A stretch of DNA of 64,000 bases from Pseudoalteromonas sp. P1-25 (lineage in GTDB: Bacteria > Pseudomonadota > Gammaproteobacteria > Enterobacterales > Alteromonadaceae). Under the pieces are notes generated by a model, which saw nothing but the letters and a program-made list of their open reading frames with translations, was not told the DNA's origin and did not search any database. Location: positions 111,808-175,807 of the forward strand of contig NZ_LKDW01000004.1 in NCBI RefSeq assembly GCF_001401805.1, written 5' to 3'. Both the position numbers and the translations under genes were made by a program. This document shows positions 1 to 10,510 of this stretch, piece after piece (position 1 is the stretch's first letter; every line of letters begins with the position of its first letter).

Positions 1-3000
1 GCGTATCGATAATGGGTTGGTAATGATTAAATAACAGCTGATCTTTAGCGGCATCTTTTAAATCGTTTTCAAGGATGAGTTTTTGTTTTATTTTCTCGTT
101 CATCGAGTCATTAAAAAACTTAAAGCCGTTTCTGCCAGCCTGCTTTGCGTGCATCATGGCTACGTCTGCATTTCTGATCAATAAATCTGTTGAACTGGCA
201 TCATACGGGTATAAAGCGACGCCTATACTTGCAGATATATTTATAGAAAAATCTTCAATAATCACTTTATTAGCAAGTTCTGAGCTTATGCCTTTAACTG
301 TTTGATTAAGAATCGAAATGTCTTCAACTTTATCTATAAGGACTAAAAACTCGTCACCGCTTTGGCGACCAAGTGTGGCATTACTTGGCAGCATTGAACT
401 TACCCTTTGGGTAATATTACATAGAAGCTGATCACCAACAGCGTGTCCAAACGTGTCATTTACCGGTTTAAATTTATCCAAGTCAATAAATAATAATGCG
501 CTTTGCGTTAGTTGTTCACGCGCAATCTCAATAGATTGACTGATTTTTTGATGCATTAAACTGCGGTTAGGCAACTGTGTGAGCGGATCGAAGTTAGCTA
601 AATAACGTAGCTCATCTTCGGCCTTTTTTTGCTCGGTTAGATCGGATATAACAATTACATAATAGCTAATGCTGTTTGCTTCTTTCGCGATTGCGGTAGC
701 ACTTATATGGATCGGGTGGTGCTGATTAGTCGCGGTTTTAATAATGGTATCAGTTCGCCAGTTTTGCTTAGCGGTTAAGGTTTTTAATGTGTTGGCATAG
801 CGTTTACATTGCGCTTTACCTATCGCTTTAACAAACACTTTTAAGCTTAGTGGTTGCGTATGACTTTGTGAGAAGGTTTTTATAAAACTGTTGTTTGCAG
901 AAACCGGCACTAAGTTATTATCTAAAATAAGCAACCAGTCATTTATCTGTCCAAACGCCTCACCTAAAATGTTGGCTTGCTGTTCATTGGCACGTTGCTC
1001 AGTAATGTTGGTGTATATACCAGATACAGAGACAGGCTTGTGTGTTTGTTCATCATAAATAATTTGCCCTAAATCTTGATACCATAGCCAATGGCCCAAC
1101 TTGTGCTTTAACCGGTATGTTGCTTGCCAATGCTCTTGCTTTTTTTGCTTTGTAAAATTTAACCAATGAGAAATCACGCGTGGTTTATCTTCAGGGTGAA
1201 TCAAAGCTAAATAGTGCTTTAGTGGTATGCGTTTTGGTAAATTTGTATAACCAAGTTCACTACCACGGTTAGTATTTACCGACTCGTCGTGGTAGTGGTA
1301 GTCCCAAATGCCACTTTTATTGTTTGTAAGGGCAAGCTCGGTTTGTTTTTGCGAGTGTATAGTCGCTTTTTGCGCATTAGCGATAGCTAGCTGCCTGCTT
1401 CTGTATTGCCAAAAAAGTAAACACAATATAGTGCTTATAATTAAAATATAAGCCGCATACGCATAAGGAGACTTCCATGGCGCGTACGCCACTTTAAAAT
1501 TTAACAGCGCCGGCTTCGACTCTGTCGCACTATTAAAATTATATGCGCTGGCCGTTAATTGGTAATTACCTGGCGGTAGCGTTGTAAAAAATATTTTATT
1601 TGTCTTTAAATTATCATACTCGAGTGAAGTAGGCCCTTGAAGCGTAATTTTGTAACGTGTTTCCGCGCTATTTTGAAAATCAAAATTTGAAAAGCTTACC
1701 TCTAAGCCCATATCTTCATGTGTTAATTCCAACGCAGAGACGGCAAACTGACTGGGTTTATAGTTTAAGTCGCGCGACATTAACCTAATATCGGTTATTG
1801 CCGTGGTTGTTTGTTTGCTTTGCTGTAAAAACTCAGCTGGGTCAAACGAAATCGCACCATAACTGCTGCCAAACATAATATTGTTATTTTTAAGCGTAAT
1901 GGCCCCTAAGGTACTAAATGAATTAACCGACAAACCATCTTTTACCGTAAAAACTCGCAGCCTTAACGTGTCGGTATTTAAGCGGTACAAACCATTTTTG
2001 CTGCTAAACCATAAATACCCATAGTCATCGCTAATAAGTGAATAAATAGACTGCGTTTTTAGCGCATTAGTGACGTTAAAGTGGTGTTTTTTTTCATAGC
2101 TTTGTGCATCAATTCCCACTAAGCCTTCACTGGTTGTGGCAAGCCATAAAATGTTGTTTTTATCAATCAACCAGTTTTCTACTGTGTGGTAACTTTGGTT
2201 GCCTTTTTTACTGGTTTTATAAATAGCGGTTAAGGTGTTTGTTTGCTCGTTATATCGATAAAAATGGGTGGTTGTGCTTATTACAAACTCATTGGGGTAA
2301 TCGTTAAAAGGACGATGAAAAGTGTACGCATTTAGAGGGTCTATATGCTGTTTTAAGCCTTTAATTTCGCGTGTTAATCCCGTTTTACCATTATAAACAT
2401 AAAAGCCGTGATCATTATAAAACGCAAATGTATCTGGAGCTATCTCTGACACACCATAAATAGTTGCATCTTTGGACATAACGTTATTTAAATCTTTTTT
2501 TGCAACCGTGGTCCCCGTTTTTTTATCAAATAAAATTAAATTGTAGTATCCCGTTAGCCATAAGTACCGCGAATTGGGTTCTAAATGTGCTTTATTAATG
2601 GCAAAAATTGCGTATTCGCCATACACCGCTTTAGGGTCTCGCGAGGTTAAGTGATAAGTGGTGTGATTGTCAGCATTTACATGAGCGAGGCCATTATCGG
2701 TGCCATACCACATAGTTAAGTCAGCATCTTGGAAAATACTATTTATATGGTTGTTTTTGGGTAAGGTTACTTTTTTAAAACGTCGTGTGTTTATTGACCA
2801 AGTAAGCACACCTTGCGTGCGCGATGCAAGCCAAAACACGCCGCTTGAGTCAACCATTAAATCGTTAATGGTATTTTCGGTAATATTAAATTTGCTTTGA
2901 TCAAAGCTAAGTACCAGCTCAGTCGTCCCTTTTGCTCGCTTAAATTCGAACAAGCCATGCTCTGTGGCAATAAATTCGCCATAAGGTGTATTGGTGTAAT

Positions 3001-3803
3001 CCCAAATATTGTAATCAGCAATAACACGTTTAGTGCTTTGATATGCAGGCGTATGAGCTTTTTTATCTAAACTTAACGCGTACATGCCTTCAACTGTGCC
3101 GACTAATAACCCTAGCATGGGGTCGATAGCTAAAAACTTAACATTATTATTATCGGCTGTTTGTTTATTGGGGGCTTGTAAACTAAGAGAGCGTAAAGAT
3201 TCTGTTTTTAGGTCGTAACTAAATAAACCTGCTTGTGTGCCTATAAAAAGCGTGCCTTGGTAATATTTTAGCGCGCGTACCATGGTCTCTTCACTTTGTG
3301 CTGTAAACTCTAAGGTGAGTGAGTTTGTACTAGAACTCAGTGAATACACGTTGTTTAAAATGGCAAAGTAAAAAGTATCCTGATACTGTTCAACAGCTTC
3401 AATTGAGGCGTAGTTTGCTGTATTGCCAGCAAGGCTACCTGAAAATATATTGCGAGTAGCTAACGTTTTAGGATCAACCAAAAAAGCGCCTGCAAGCTCA
3501 GTTGACACAATAATATTGCCTTCATGGGTTTTAAAAAGCGTAGTAATGAAATTTTCGTTAAGGTTAAATCCGCCATCAAAGGGAGTGACAGTGTAACCAT
3601 CAAAGCGGTTTAGGCCTTGCGCTGTGGCTATCCAAATGTAACCTAAATCATCTTGTAGAATTTTAGTTACGTAGTTTTGGGATAAACCTTCATCGGTAGA
3701 TATTCGTTGTAATTGTTGAGCATAATTTGTGGTGGCCGATACGCTATTAATACAAAGAAAATAAACAGTGGTGAAGAGAAAAAACAGAATACTCAATCGC
3801 ACT
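1..3803 (-). CDS. Sensory GGDEF/EAL protein with beta-propeller periplasmic domain (3' end outside window)
   Basis: The gene runs off the left edge, so only the N-terminal ~1267 residues are present. I chose the GTG at 3803 because it is preceded by GAGCGAG and opens a signal peptide (MRLSILFFLF...SVSA). Then come two-component-regulator propeller repeats (about residues 25-680, e.g. STDEGLSQNYV, GYIWIAT), a Y_Y_Y-type domain (LPPGNYQLTASA), one membrane helix (about 783-805), two PAS-like segments, a GGDEF domain and the beginning of an EAL domain (FNHYQPIIDT). The GGDEF signature reads SGDEF, a variant of GGDEF, so cyclase activity is uncertain. The layout predicts a membrane sensor of an extracellular ligand that changes cyclic-di-GMP level. 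It is divergent from the gene at 3961. No carrageenan operator is visible nearby. Confidence 0.85.
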
Positions 3804-3960
3804 AATAAACTCGCTCTAGGGCAGGGGGAATGTACATTTAAAAGTTAAATATAGCACACTTTTTTGAATTGTGGATTACAACTTATATCAACTAAACTTA
3901 GTCATTAATAATTACTTAAGCTACGCTTGCTAATTATAATTAAGTAAAAAACGGGGTGTT

Positions 3961-4515
3961 ATGATGAGTCACAAAAATTTATATGCTGATAAAAGCATTT
4001 TATTAGTAATAGACATTCAAGATAACCTCTCTCCCGCAATTAGCGAATTTTCTGATTTACTGCAGTGGTCAATAAAAATTGCCAAAGTTAGTGCCATTTT
4101 TAAAATTCCTAGCATTGTTACAGAGCAATACCCACAAGGACTAGGTAGCACAAATAGACGATTAAAAGACGCGCTTTTAAATGCGCAGAGTATTGAAAAA
4201 ACACATTTTAGTGCATGTAACGAGCCGACATTTAATGCTACGTTTAAACAACTTACACGCACGCAAGTTATAGTAATAGGCACAGAGTCACATGTATGTG
4301 TTTTACAAACCTGTTTAGATTTAATAGCGCAAGGGATTGAAGTATATGTAGCTGCTGATGCGGTAGGCTCACGAGATCCGGAGCATAAATCATTAGCTTT
4401 AATGCAGCTACAACAAGCAGGTGCTATCATTACCAGCGTAGAAAGTATTATTTTTCAATGGACAAAAAACGCCGCATCGCCAGAATTTAAAGCGGTTTTA
4501 TCAATTATTAAGTAA
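3961..4515 (+). CDS. Isochorismatase-family cysteine hydrolase
   Basis: A 184-aa single-domain protein of the isochorismatase/nicotinamidase-like fold, a normal length for YcaC-type hydrolases. The catalytic triad is visible as Asp18 (VIDIQD), Lys80 (EKTHFSA) and Cys113 (ESHVCVLQT), the last in the family's conserved TESHVCV context. There is no signal peptide, so it should be cytoplasmic. The substrate cannot be told from sequence; members hydrolyse amides or isochorismate. Two ATGs stand in tandem (3961 and 3964), and either may start translation. It is a single gene between the divergent sensor gene and the chemotaxis receptor, and nothing links it to carrageenan use. Confidence 0.85.
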   Translation: MMSHKNLYADKSILLVIDIQDNLSPAISEFSDLLQWSIKIAKVSAIFKIPSIVTEQYPQGLGSTNRRLKDALLNAQSIEKTHFSACNEPTFNATFKQLTRTQVIVIGTESHVCVLQTCLDLIAQGIEVYVAADAVGSRDPEHKSLALMQLQQAGAIITSVESIIFQWTKNAASPEFKAVLSIIK

Positions 4516-4615
4516 AGTTTGCAGGCTAAGCTATAGTAATAAAAATGTGGTCGAAATTATCGGCTAATACGTACAAAACCCGATTATATTATAAAACTAA
4601 TAACTAAAGGTATTT

Positions 4616-6082
4616 ATGAATAGTGTAAGTCGTTTATTCACCATAATATTCATTTTTTTGTTTGTAGAGTCAATAGCTCTAGGGGTGTACTTTGGCACAC
4701 TTGCACAAGCATTTATTGTTGGCTTACCTTTAAGCTTATTGCCCATTTGGTTACTTAAAACTCAGCAAAATAACCCCGTTACTGGGCACGTGGTTGCAGC
4801 AGCAATCATGATGTTTTCTTTTTTGCACATACAACAAGCCTTTGGATTAATAGAAATACACTTCGAAATATTCATCTTAATGGCCATGTTAATCATGTTT
4901 GTGAACTGGCGCGTGTTTATCACTGCCATTATTTTTGTGGCCATTCATCATTTAAGCTTTTATTTTTTACAAATACAAAACACTGGTTTTTATGTATTTG
5001 ACCCAGATAGGCTCGCCTTTACTACGGTACTTATACATGCCGGTTATGCAATAGTAGAGGTGTTTGTAGCCGGTTATATTGCTAAAACATTGCAACAGGA
5101 GCGGCGTGCTGGGCTGTCTTTAACCAAAGCGACAGAAGCTATTATGCACGACCCAGAACATATACAACTTTCGCTCAGAGCGGATGACAAAAATAGCAAT
5201 GCCGTGGCGGGTTTTAACACCTTATTAGGTTATTTATCGGATGTGATTAGTCAAGTACAAACCCAGTCTCTTTCACTGCAGAAAAACTCTCAGCAATTAA
5301 TAAACGTACATGATGAGTTAGCAAGCGGGGCTGAGCAAAGAAAGCAACAAACTAATGATATAGCTGACTCAGGCGCGCAAGTTGCCCAAGGCTTTAGTTC
5401 AGTTGAGCATGAAAGTAATGTGTTAAAGCAACAGGTAGATAGCATTTCTCAAGCTGCCAACAATGCATCTAATGATGTTATGCAAACTGCGACTAAAAGC
5501 ACAGAGTTACTTAATTTACTTAATCATACCGAAGAGCAAATAAATCATTTAGTGGCAGCAGGCGATGTAATATCAGGTTTACTCAATGAGATATCAGGTA
5601 TTGCAGAGCAAACTAACCTACTTGCGCTAAATGCAGCCATTGAAGCTGCAAGGGCCGGTGAACATGGCCGAGGGTTTGCTGTTGTAGCCGATGAGGTAAG
5701 AACCCTTGCTACAAGCAGTAAAGCGACGACAGACAAAATTGCATTAACGCTAAAAGATTTAGTTACTAACAGTAAAACCTCAACCCAATCTATGAGTCAA
5801 TGTGTTGATTTTGTGGTTGATTTAACGCATATAAGCACCACCTTGAAAGAAAACATAAGTGCGATGAGTGAGCAAATCAAAGCTGTAAACCACAGTGCTC
5901 ACTCTGTCTCACAAGTTGTTGCTGATCAAGCGGTTAACACAAAACAAATAGCCTCCAGCACAGAACAAATGCAGCAAAGCCAATATCAAGACACCAAGGT
6001 GGTCGAAAAGTTAACCGCCAAAGTTCAAATGATAGATGTAAGTATTGCCGTGTTAGAGCAGAGCATTGCCAAGTTTAAGTAA
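4616..6082 (+). CDS. Methyl-accepting chemotaxis protein with polytopic N-terminal membrane domain
   Basis: A 488-aa receptor. The first ~165 residues are a string of hydrophobic helices (about six) without a large periplasmic domain. A HAMP-like or linker stretch follows, then a long coiled-coil signalling domain. The highly conserved hairpin tip that contacts CheA and CheW is clear at roughly residues 325-365 ([19 protein letters not shown] and [11 protein letters not shown]). Since ligand sensing would occur in or at the membrane, the stimulus cannot be predicted. The next gene overlaps its 3' end by 17 bp, suggesting a two-gene transcript. A carrageenan role is not indicated by any operator. 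Confidence 0.93.
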   Translation: MNSVSRLFTIIFIFLFVESIALGVYFGTLAQAFIVGLPLSLLPIWLLKTQQNNPVTGHVVAAAIMMFSFLHIQQAFGLIEIHFEIFILMAMLIMFVNWRVFITAIIFVAIHHLSFYFLQIQNTGFYVFDPDRLAFTTVLIHAGYAIVEVFVAGYIAKTLQQERRAGLSLTKATEAIMHDPEHIQLSLRADDKNSNAVAGFNTLLGYLSDVISQVQTQSLSLQKNSQQLINVHDELASGAEQRKQQTNDIADSGAQVAQGFSSVEHESNVLKQQVDSISQAANNASNDVMQTATKSTELLNLLNHTEEQINHLVAAGDVISGLLNEISGIAEQTNLLALNAAIEAARAGEHGRGFAVVADEVRTLATSSKATTDKIALTLKDLVTNSKTSTQSMSQCVDFVVDLTHISTTLKENISAMSEQIKAVNHSAHSVSQVVADQAVNTKQIASSTEQMQQSQYQDTKVVEKLTAKVQMIDVSIAVLEQSIAKFK

Positions 6083-6584
6083 ATCAGCCATAAAAACGAG
6101 GATAGTAATAGTTTTGTGGCTAGTTGTGACTGTCTCAGGGCTGGTTTATTATCAATACAACCAGTTACGTGTATTTGATAGTGTGGGTGTACTTGAGCAA
6201 ACTGGGTGGTTTGCCAATTTTAAGCAACACATAGGATTTATAACCACTAATAAAAATGCGTTGATTATAGTCACCGACCCTGACTGCGGCTGTACCAAGC
6301 AAGCTCAACCTCACTTAAAGCAATTAGCGGCGTTTTCTAAAGCGCACAACTTTGCGCTTATCAATATTGAGCAAACAGCCTCTTTACAAAAGTTGCTCCC
6401 ATCTACCCCCGCGGCAGTAGTTATTAATGACAAGGGTGACTTTGTTTATGCAGGCCCTCTTTCTCAAGGGCTTGGCTGCGCGCAGGGCAGTGGTTTTGTC
6501 GAAACGGTTATAAATAATCTTGTAGCTGGATTTAACAGCCAGCTGTTACTTAATAAAACCAGTGGTTGTTACTGCACTGCTTAA
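6066..6584 (+). CDS. Membrane-anchored thioredoxin-like protein (DUF6436-like)
   Basis: A 172-aa protein with one N-terminal transmembrane helix (about residues 11-29) and a periplasmic thioredoxin-like domain. The expected active-site position carries DPDCGCTKQ, a CxC rather than a CxxC motif, followed by a plausible cis-Pro segment (STPAAVVI). C-terminal cysteines occur in SGCYCTA. I think it belongs to the DUF6436 group but cannot verify that. The TTG at 6066 lies inside the end of the chemotaxis gene, which implies translational coupling; a later TTG or GTG start is also possible. Its role is unknown: redox or metal binding would fit the cysteines. Confidence 0.7.
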   Translation: MPSLSKSAIKTRIVIVLWLVVTVSGLVYYQYNQLRVFDSVGVLEQTGWFANFKQHIGFITTNKNALIIVTDPDCGCTKQAQPHLKQLAAFSKAHNFALINIEQTASLQKLLPSTPAAVVINDKGDFVYAGPLSQGLGCAQGSGFVETVINNLVAGFNSQLLLNKTSGCYCTA

Positions 6585-6723
6585 TATTTGTAAAAAATGA
6601 ATCGTTTCTGAGATTTTCAATTTAAAAAACGTATCTCATTATTGACTCAAGGTAATGCTTAATGCCATATAAATTTAATAAAGTATACAGTATGAATGTC
6701 GAGCCTGGTGAGTTTCTCTTACT

Positions 6724-7609
6724 TGGACTTCCCAGCTTTCTCTAGACAGTTTCTAACTCAGAAAAATACGCTTCCTCAAACTTAGCAGGTGAAACACCGC
6801 CTGTGTGTGAATGGCGTTTTTTTGGATTGTAGAACATTTCTATAAAATTGAATATCTCAGCTTTCGCATCTTCCCTTGTCGAATATATCTTACGCTTAAC
6901 TATTCGCTTTTTAATCTTTACAAAAAAGCTTTCAGCAACTGCATTATCGTGACAATTCCCAGCTCGACTCATTGAGGGTACAAGGTTATATTCTTTCATA
7001 AAGGCTAAGTAATCAGCGCTACCATACTGGCTTCCTTAATCACTATGTACCATTACGTCAGCTTTCGGCTGGCGCTGATAAACTGCCATGAGCAATGCTT
7101 TAATTACTAAGTGTTTGTCCATGTTTTTATCCATCGACCAGCCTACGATGCGCCTAGAGAATAAATTCATGACAGTGGCTACATACAAGAAGCCTTCATA
7201 GGTTCTCACATAAGTAATATCACTTACTCAAGTTTGATTCGGCGCAGGAGGATTAAACTGTCGAGCTAGCAAGTTATCTGCAATGCGCGATGTTTTACCG
7301 CCTTTAATAGGGCGACGTTTATAACCTATTTGCGCTTTGAGTTTATGTTGGCGCATGATTTTAGCTACGCGATTAACACAGCATACTCACCAGCTTCACG
7401 TCAATCTTCGTGTACCTAAGGACTACCGTAAGTGCCACCACAGGCAACGTAAAACTTTAATAAGCTTAAGCAAACGATTATCTTCGATTGCTCTGTCACT
7501 CAATGGCTTTTTTAACCACACATAAACGCCACTACGGTGTAGCTTAAATAGTTTACACATCGCAACAATAGAAAACTCATTGGGTTTTTAGCAAACTATG
7601 GGGAGTCCA
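6724..7609 (-). mobile_element. Decayed IS3-family insertion sequence
   Basis: The element is bounded by near-identical inverted ends: TGGACTTCCCA at 6724-6734 and TGGGGAGTCCA at 7599-7609, whose complement is TGGACTCCCCA (10 of 11 match). It holds only the transposase orfB region; orfA is missing, so at about 886 bp it is shorter than the usual 1.2-1.5 kb. I found no clear target-site duplication. It lies exactly at the border between ordinary genes and the carrageenan locus, which suits an old insertion or rearrangement near the point of acquisition. Confidence 0.75.
6742..7590 (-). pseudogene. IS3-family transposase orfB (rve integrase), broken
   Basis: Reading the reverse strand gives the IS3 OrfB order: HTH_21-like start (NEFSIVAMCKLFKLHRSGVY), then SDITYVRTYEGFLYVATVMN, then SQYGSADYLAFMKEYN and SRAGNCHDNAVAESFF with the catalytic-core residues of the DDE integrase. 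It is dead. CAA has become TAA in the HSD(Q)GSQYGS motif near 7035. TGG has become TGA in NQT(W)VSD near 7229. More stops plus frameshifts lie at about 7370-7440. The last 85 codons (6742-6999) remain open. No intact copy is present in the window. Confidence 0.85.
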
Positions 7610-7784
7610 TAGAGTGCCTAAAAATTATATTACCGAGATACACGTGCAGTATGGTGAAAGCAAAAACTTTAAAAGCGTCGTTTGCGCTTTAATAAGCACG
7701 TACTTTTGAAAATTTGGCGTTTTGATAAAAGTTAATTTTTATGTGAAAAATAGTATTTAGTTGTAAAAAACAAATTACAAATGC

Positions 7785-7799
7785 AAACATATGATGTAT
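7785..7799. promoter_or_regulatory. Palindromic operator upstream of the GH167-like gene
   Basis: AAACAT ATG ATGTAT: one mismatch to the AAACATnnnATGTTT palindrome shared by the carrageenan transcription units. It lies 70 bp before the start codon at 7870. It is probably the binding site of a GntR/FCD regulator encoded at 48.4-50.0 kb (inference). Confidence 0.65.
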
Positions 7800-7869
7800 G
7801 TTATCATTAATAAACCTTAGAAACATAATAAATACGATCTATAAATAACTTTTCTAAACGAGAGATAGC

Positions 7870-10305
7870 ATGAGACAACATCTATTAGGCTTCACACTAG
7901 CCCCATTATTTTTACTTACATCAGCGTGTTCACAGCAAGAAGGTGTTATAGACTCAAAAAACACTGAAACGCTAAGTGCAGCAAGTACTTCGTTGAATAG
8001 CTACGAAAAAGCAGCACAACTAAAAATTAATAAACTTAAAAAGCTAATGGCAAAAGCTAAGCGTAAGCAAATAGATGTTACACGTGAGCAGAGCGTTGTG
8101 TGGTTTGCAGAACAGTTTTTAAAGTTTGCTAATTGGGATGAGAACAATTACGACGCTGTTGTTAAGCTATTTAGTTATGAACGTTATTATAAAGACAAAA
8201 AAGAGCAGTTAGCAAAAGACCTTCCTGATTTTGAGCGAAAGAAAGTCATTCAAATTTTAGATAAAGGGATAGATGATTTGTCTAAAGAGCTGGCTGGTGA
8301 GATAAAGCGTCGTCCTGTAAATAAAGTTGATTGGCAAAATACTAAAGCACAAGACAACATGTTTGTAAGTAATGGTAAGCCAATATTTCTATATGACTAT
8401 TTTTCAAAAACGGTGGGGCAACCGCTTACAAATAAAGATATTTACAACGACCATTTAGGTGCGCTTTATCATGGTGGTGAAGATTTATACCCTGTTGATC
8501 ATGATCGCGCTATTAATTCTTTTTTAGTGCGTGAGGATGGTACCTTTGACGAGGAGCTAATGAAAGAGTTAACCCGTATTCCAGACACTAACATTGGTTT
8601 TTTAGTTTATTGGCTAATGGGTATCCCACAGTGGGTTGAAGAGCGAGAACCCGAGGTTAGAAAAGGGCGTTCTTTATTTACTGGGTTCGATATTGACAAC
8701 CCATTAGCACGCGAAGTATGGGGCAAGATAATTCGTAAAACGGGTGAACTCACCAAAGGTAAAAAAGTCACTGAGGTGGGTTTTGTGCTTGCTAACGAAC
8801 CACATTGGTATGCTGAAAAAGGACATTGGACACAAAATTTCCAAGAAATGACGAGTATTTCTTCGTACACGTTAAATAAATTTAGAAATTGGTTGCGCAC
8901 TAAATATCAGGGAAATATAACTAAGCTTAATGAAAATTGGGATACTAATTTTAAAAACTTTAAAAGTGTTGCAATAGAAATCCCTATTGATCCGGCGTTA
9001 AAAGGCTTACCCATCTGGTACGACTGGACGCGGTATAATATGGATAGAAGTACGGATTGGTTTACGTATGTTCAAAACGAACTGCACTCTGTAAATGAAG
9101 ACGCCGATACTCATATTAAAATTATGCCTCGTATGTTCATGGAAGACTCTCGCTCTGGAGGTATAGATACCGAAGCTCTAGCTGAATTGACAACTATGGT
9201 TGGGCACGATGCCAAATCATTTGGTAGCGAAAACATTCGCCCTGGTAAATCGTCTAAATGGATCGAAAAATACGCTTATAATTGGGGCATTGTGGCTATG
9301 TTCCATGATTTTATGGAATCAGTAGCACCAAATAAAATTAATGTTAATTCAGAGTCCCACTTTTTATCATCGGGTCAGTGGCGTGATTTGGATACACGTA
9401 CTAGTTATGTACGAAGTGTTTACTGGCTTGCCACTTTACTTGGTATGGATGCCAATATGGGGTGGTTTTGGGCACGCGATCCTGATGGTTCGCCAGAGGA
9501 TCGATTAGAAGGTGACTTAGACTTTTTTGACCCAGGTTTGGGAGGAGCATTTGCGGGTTCTAACAATATGCAGCCCCATGTAACTAACGAAGTTACTCAA
9601 GTAATGTTTGATCTTAATAGTTTTTCTGAGGAAATTGTAGAGCTCAGAGAACAGCGTCGTCCGCTTCGCTTATTTTATTCTGAAACCACGGCTATTAATA
9701 TTGATGACTATATGAGTAAAGGTTACGCGCTCTATGAAGATTTGTTTTTTGAAGGTTTTCCGCTTGGCTTTGCTACAAAAAATATAATCGAAAAACAAGA
9801 TAATAGTAATTGGGACGCGATACTTGTCTATCGTAATAAATTTGTTACTGATGATGAATTTAAGACACTACAAGGCTATTTAAATAATGGTGGTACAGTT
9901 ATTTTAGACTCTGAACAGAGCCTGTCTTTAAATGAATATGGCCAACCACGTAAAGTTAAGTTAGCACCAGGAAAAGGTAAGCTTATTGTTATGCCTAAGG
10001 GTTCTGATACTAAAGCAATTAAAAAAATGGCACTTGAGCAAGTATCAGACAGTCTACCAGATGTATCAATAACGGCGGATAATGGGGAAGATTTTAAAAC
10101 GGTAACATGGCGTACTGTTAAACAAAAAAATGGGAAATATCTTGTTAATATCTTAAATTTAGGTCATGGCAATGCAGATATAGAGTTATCTCTTAAAGGC
10201 AGTAAGAATGTAAATATTAAAAACTTGATGACCAGCAATAAGCTTAAAAGTACTTTTGATATTCCATCTGAGGGTGTTCTGCTACTCGAAGTTACACCTA
10301 ATTAA
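7870..10305 (+). CDS. Lipoprotein exo-carrageenan hydrolase, GH42/GH167-like
   Basis: An 811-aa protein with a lipoprotein signal (LLTSAC, Cys20), so it is probably anchored in an outer or inner membrane leaflet. From about residue 110 it has a GH42-type TIM barrel. The likely acid/base is Glu310 (LANEPHW) and the likely nucleophile Glu495 (NSESHF), and a C-terminal beta domain follows. GH167 enzymes described from marine Pseudoalteromonas carrageenan loci have this form and, as I recall, release neocarrabiose from the non-reducing end of desulfated oligosaccharides. Context (sulfatases directly after, shared operator before) supports that role. A plain GH42 beta-galactosidase is the alternative. 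The N-terminal ~110 residues are charged and helical and unexplained. Confidence 0.8.
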   Translation: MRQHLLGFTLAPLFLLTSACSQQEGVIDSKNTETLSAASTSLNSYEKAAQLKINKLKKLMAKAKRKQIDVTREQSVVWFAEQFLKFANWDENNYDAVVKLFSYERYYKDKKEQLAKDLPDFERKKVIQILDKGIDDLSKELAGEIKRRPVNKVDWQNTKAQDNMFVSNGKPIFLYDYFSKTVGQPLTNKDIYNDHLGALYHGGEDLYPVDHDRAINSFLVREDGTFDEELMKELTRIPDTNIGFLVYWLMGIPQWVEEREPEVRKGRSLFTGFDIDNPLAREVWGKIIRKTGELTKGKKVTEVGFVLANEPHWYAEKGHWTQNFQEMTSISSYTLNKFRNWLRTKYQGNITKLNENWDTNFKNFKSVAIEIPIDPALKGLPIWYDWTRYNMDRSTDWFTYVQNELHSVNEDADTHIKIMPRMFMEDSRSGGIDTEALAELTTMVGHDAKSFGSENIRPGKSSKWIEKYAYNWGIVAMFHDFMESVAPNKINVNSESHFLSSGQWRDLDTRTSYVRSVYWLATLLGMDANMGWFWARDPDGSPEDRLEGDLDFFDPGLGGAFAGSNNMQPHVTNEVTQVMFDLNSFSEEIVELREQRRPLRLFYSETTAINIDDYMSKGYALYEDLFFEGFPLGFATKNIIEKQDNSNWDAILVYRNKFVTDDEFKTLQGYLNNGGTVILDSEQSLSLNEYGQPRKVKLAPGKGKLIVMPKGSDTKAIKKMALEQVSDSLPDVSITADNGEDFKTVTWRTVKQKNGKYLVNILNLGHGNADIELSLKGSKNVNIKNLMTSNKLKSTFDIPSEGVLLLEVTPN

Positions 10306-10312
10306 TCTGCTT

Positions 10313-10373
10313 AGAACCTGTGTATATTTCACACAGGTTCTAACTGTTAAAAAAGGGACAAACCCTTTTTTTT
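10313..10373 (+). terminator. Double hairpin terminator after the GH167-like gene
   Basis: A perfect 11-bp stem (AGAACCTGTGT at 10313-10323 with ACACAGGTTCT at 10331-10341) is followed by a second hairpin: AAAAAAGGG at 10349-10357 with CCC and a run of eight T to 10373. The second has the form of an intrinsic terminator. It separates the GH167-like gene from the sulfatase unit. Confidence 0.85.
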
Positions 10374-10384
10374 ATTGAAAACCT

Positions 10385-10399
10385 AAACATCATATGTTT
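10385..10399. promoter_or_regulatory. Palindromic operator upstream of the sulfatase unit
   Basis: A perfect copy, AAACAT CAT ATGTTT, lies between the terminator of the previous gene and the sulfatase start at 10511 (112 bp). It is likely the control site for the 10.5-15.4 kb unit. Confidence 0.8.
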
Positions 10400-10510
10400 A
10401 TATTGTTTGTATTAATATTACTAAGCTAACCATTGTGCTAAATGGATAACTATTTTAACAATGCTTAGTAAGTTAATTTGTAAAACCTTTCACCTGACAG
10501 GACACACATA

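Noticed and set aside
4017..4430. 137-aa reverse open frame
   Set aside because: Complete overlap with the isochorismatase gene, whose catalytic motifs are clear; the reverse product is Cys/Ser-rich and has no family features.
7337..7525. 62-aa forward open frame
   Set aside because: It runs antisense to the decayed IS3 transposase; its residues do not resemble a protein.
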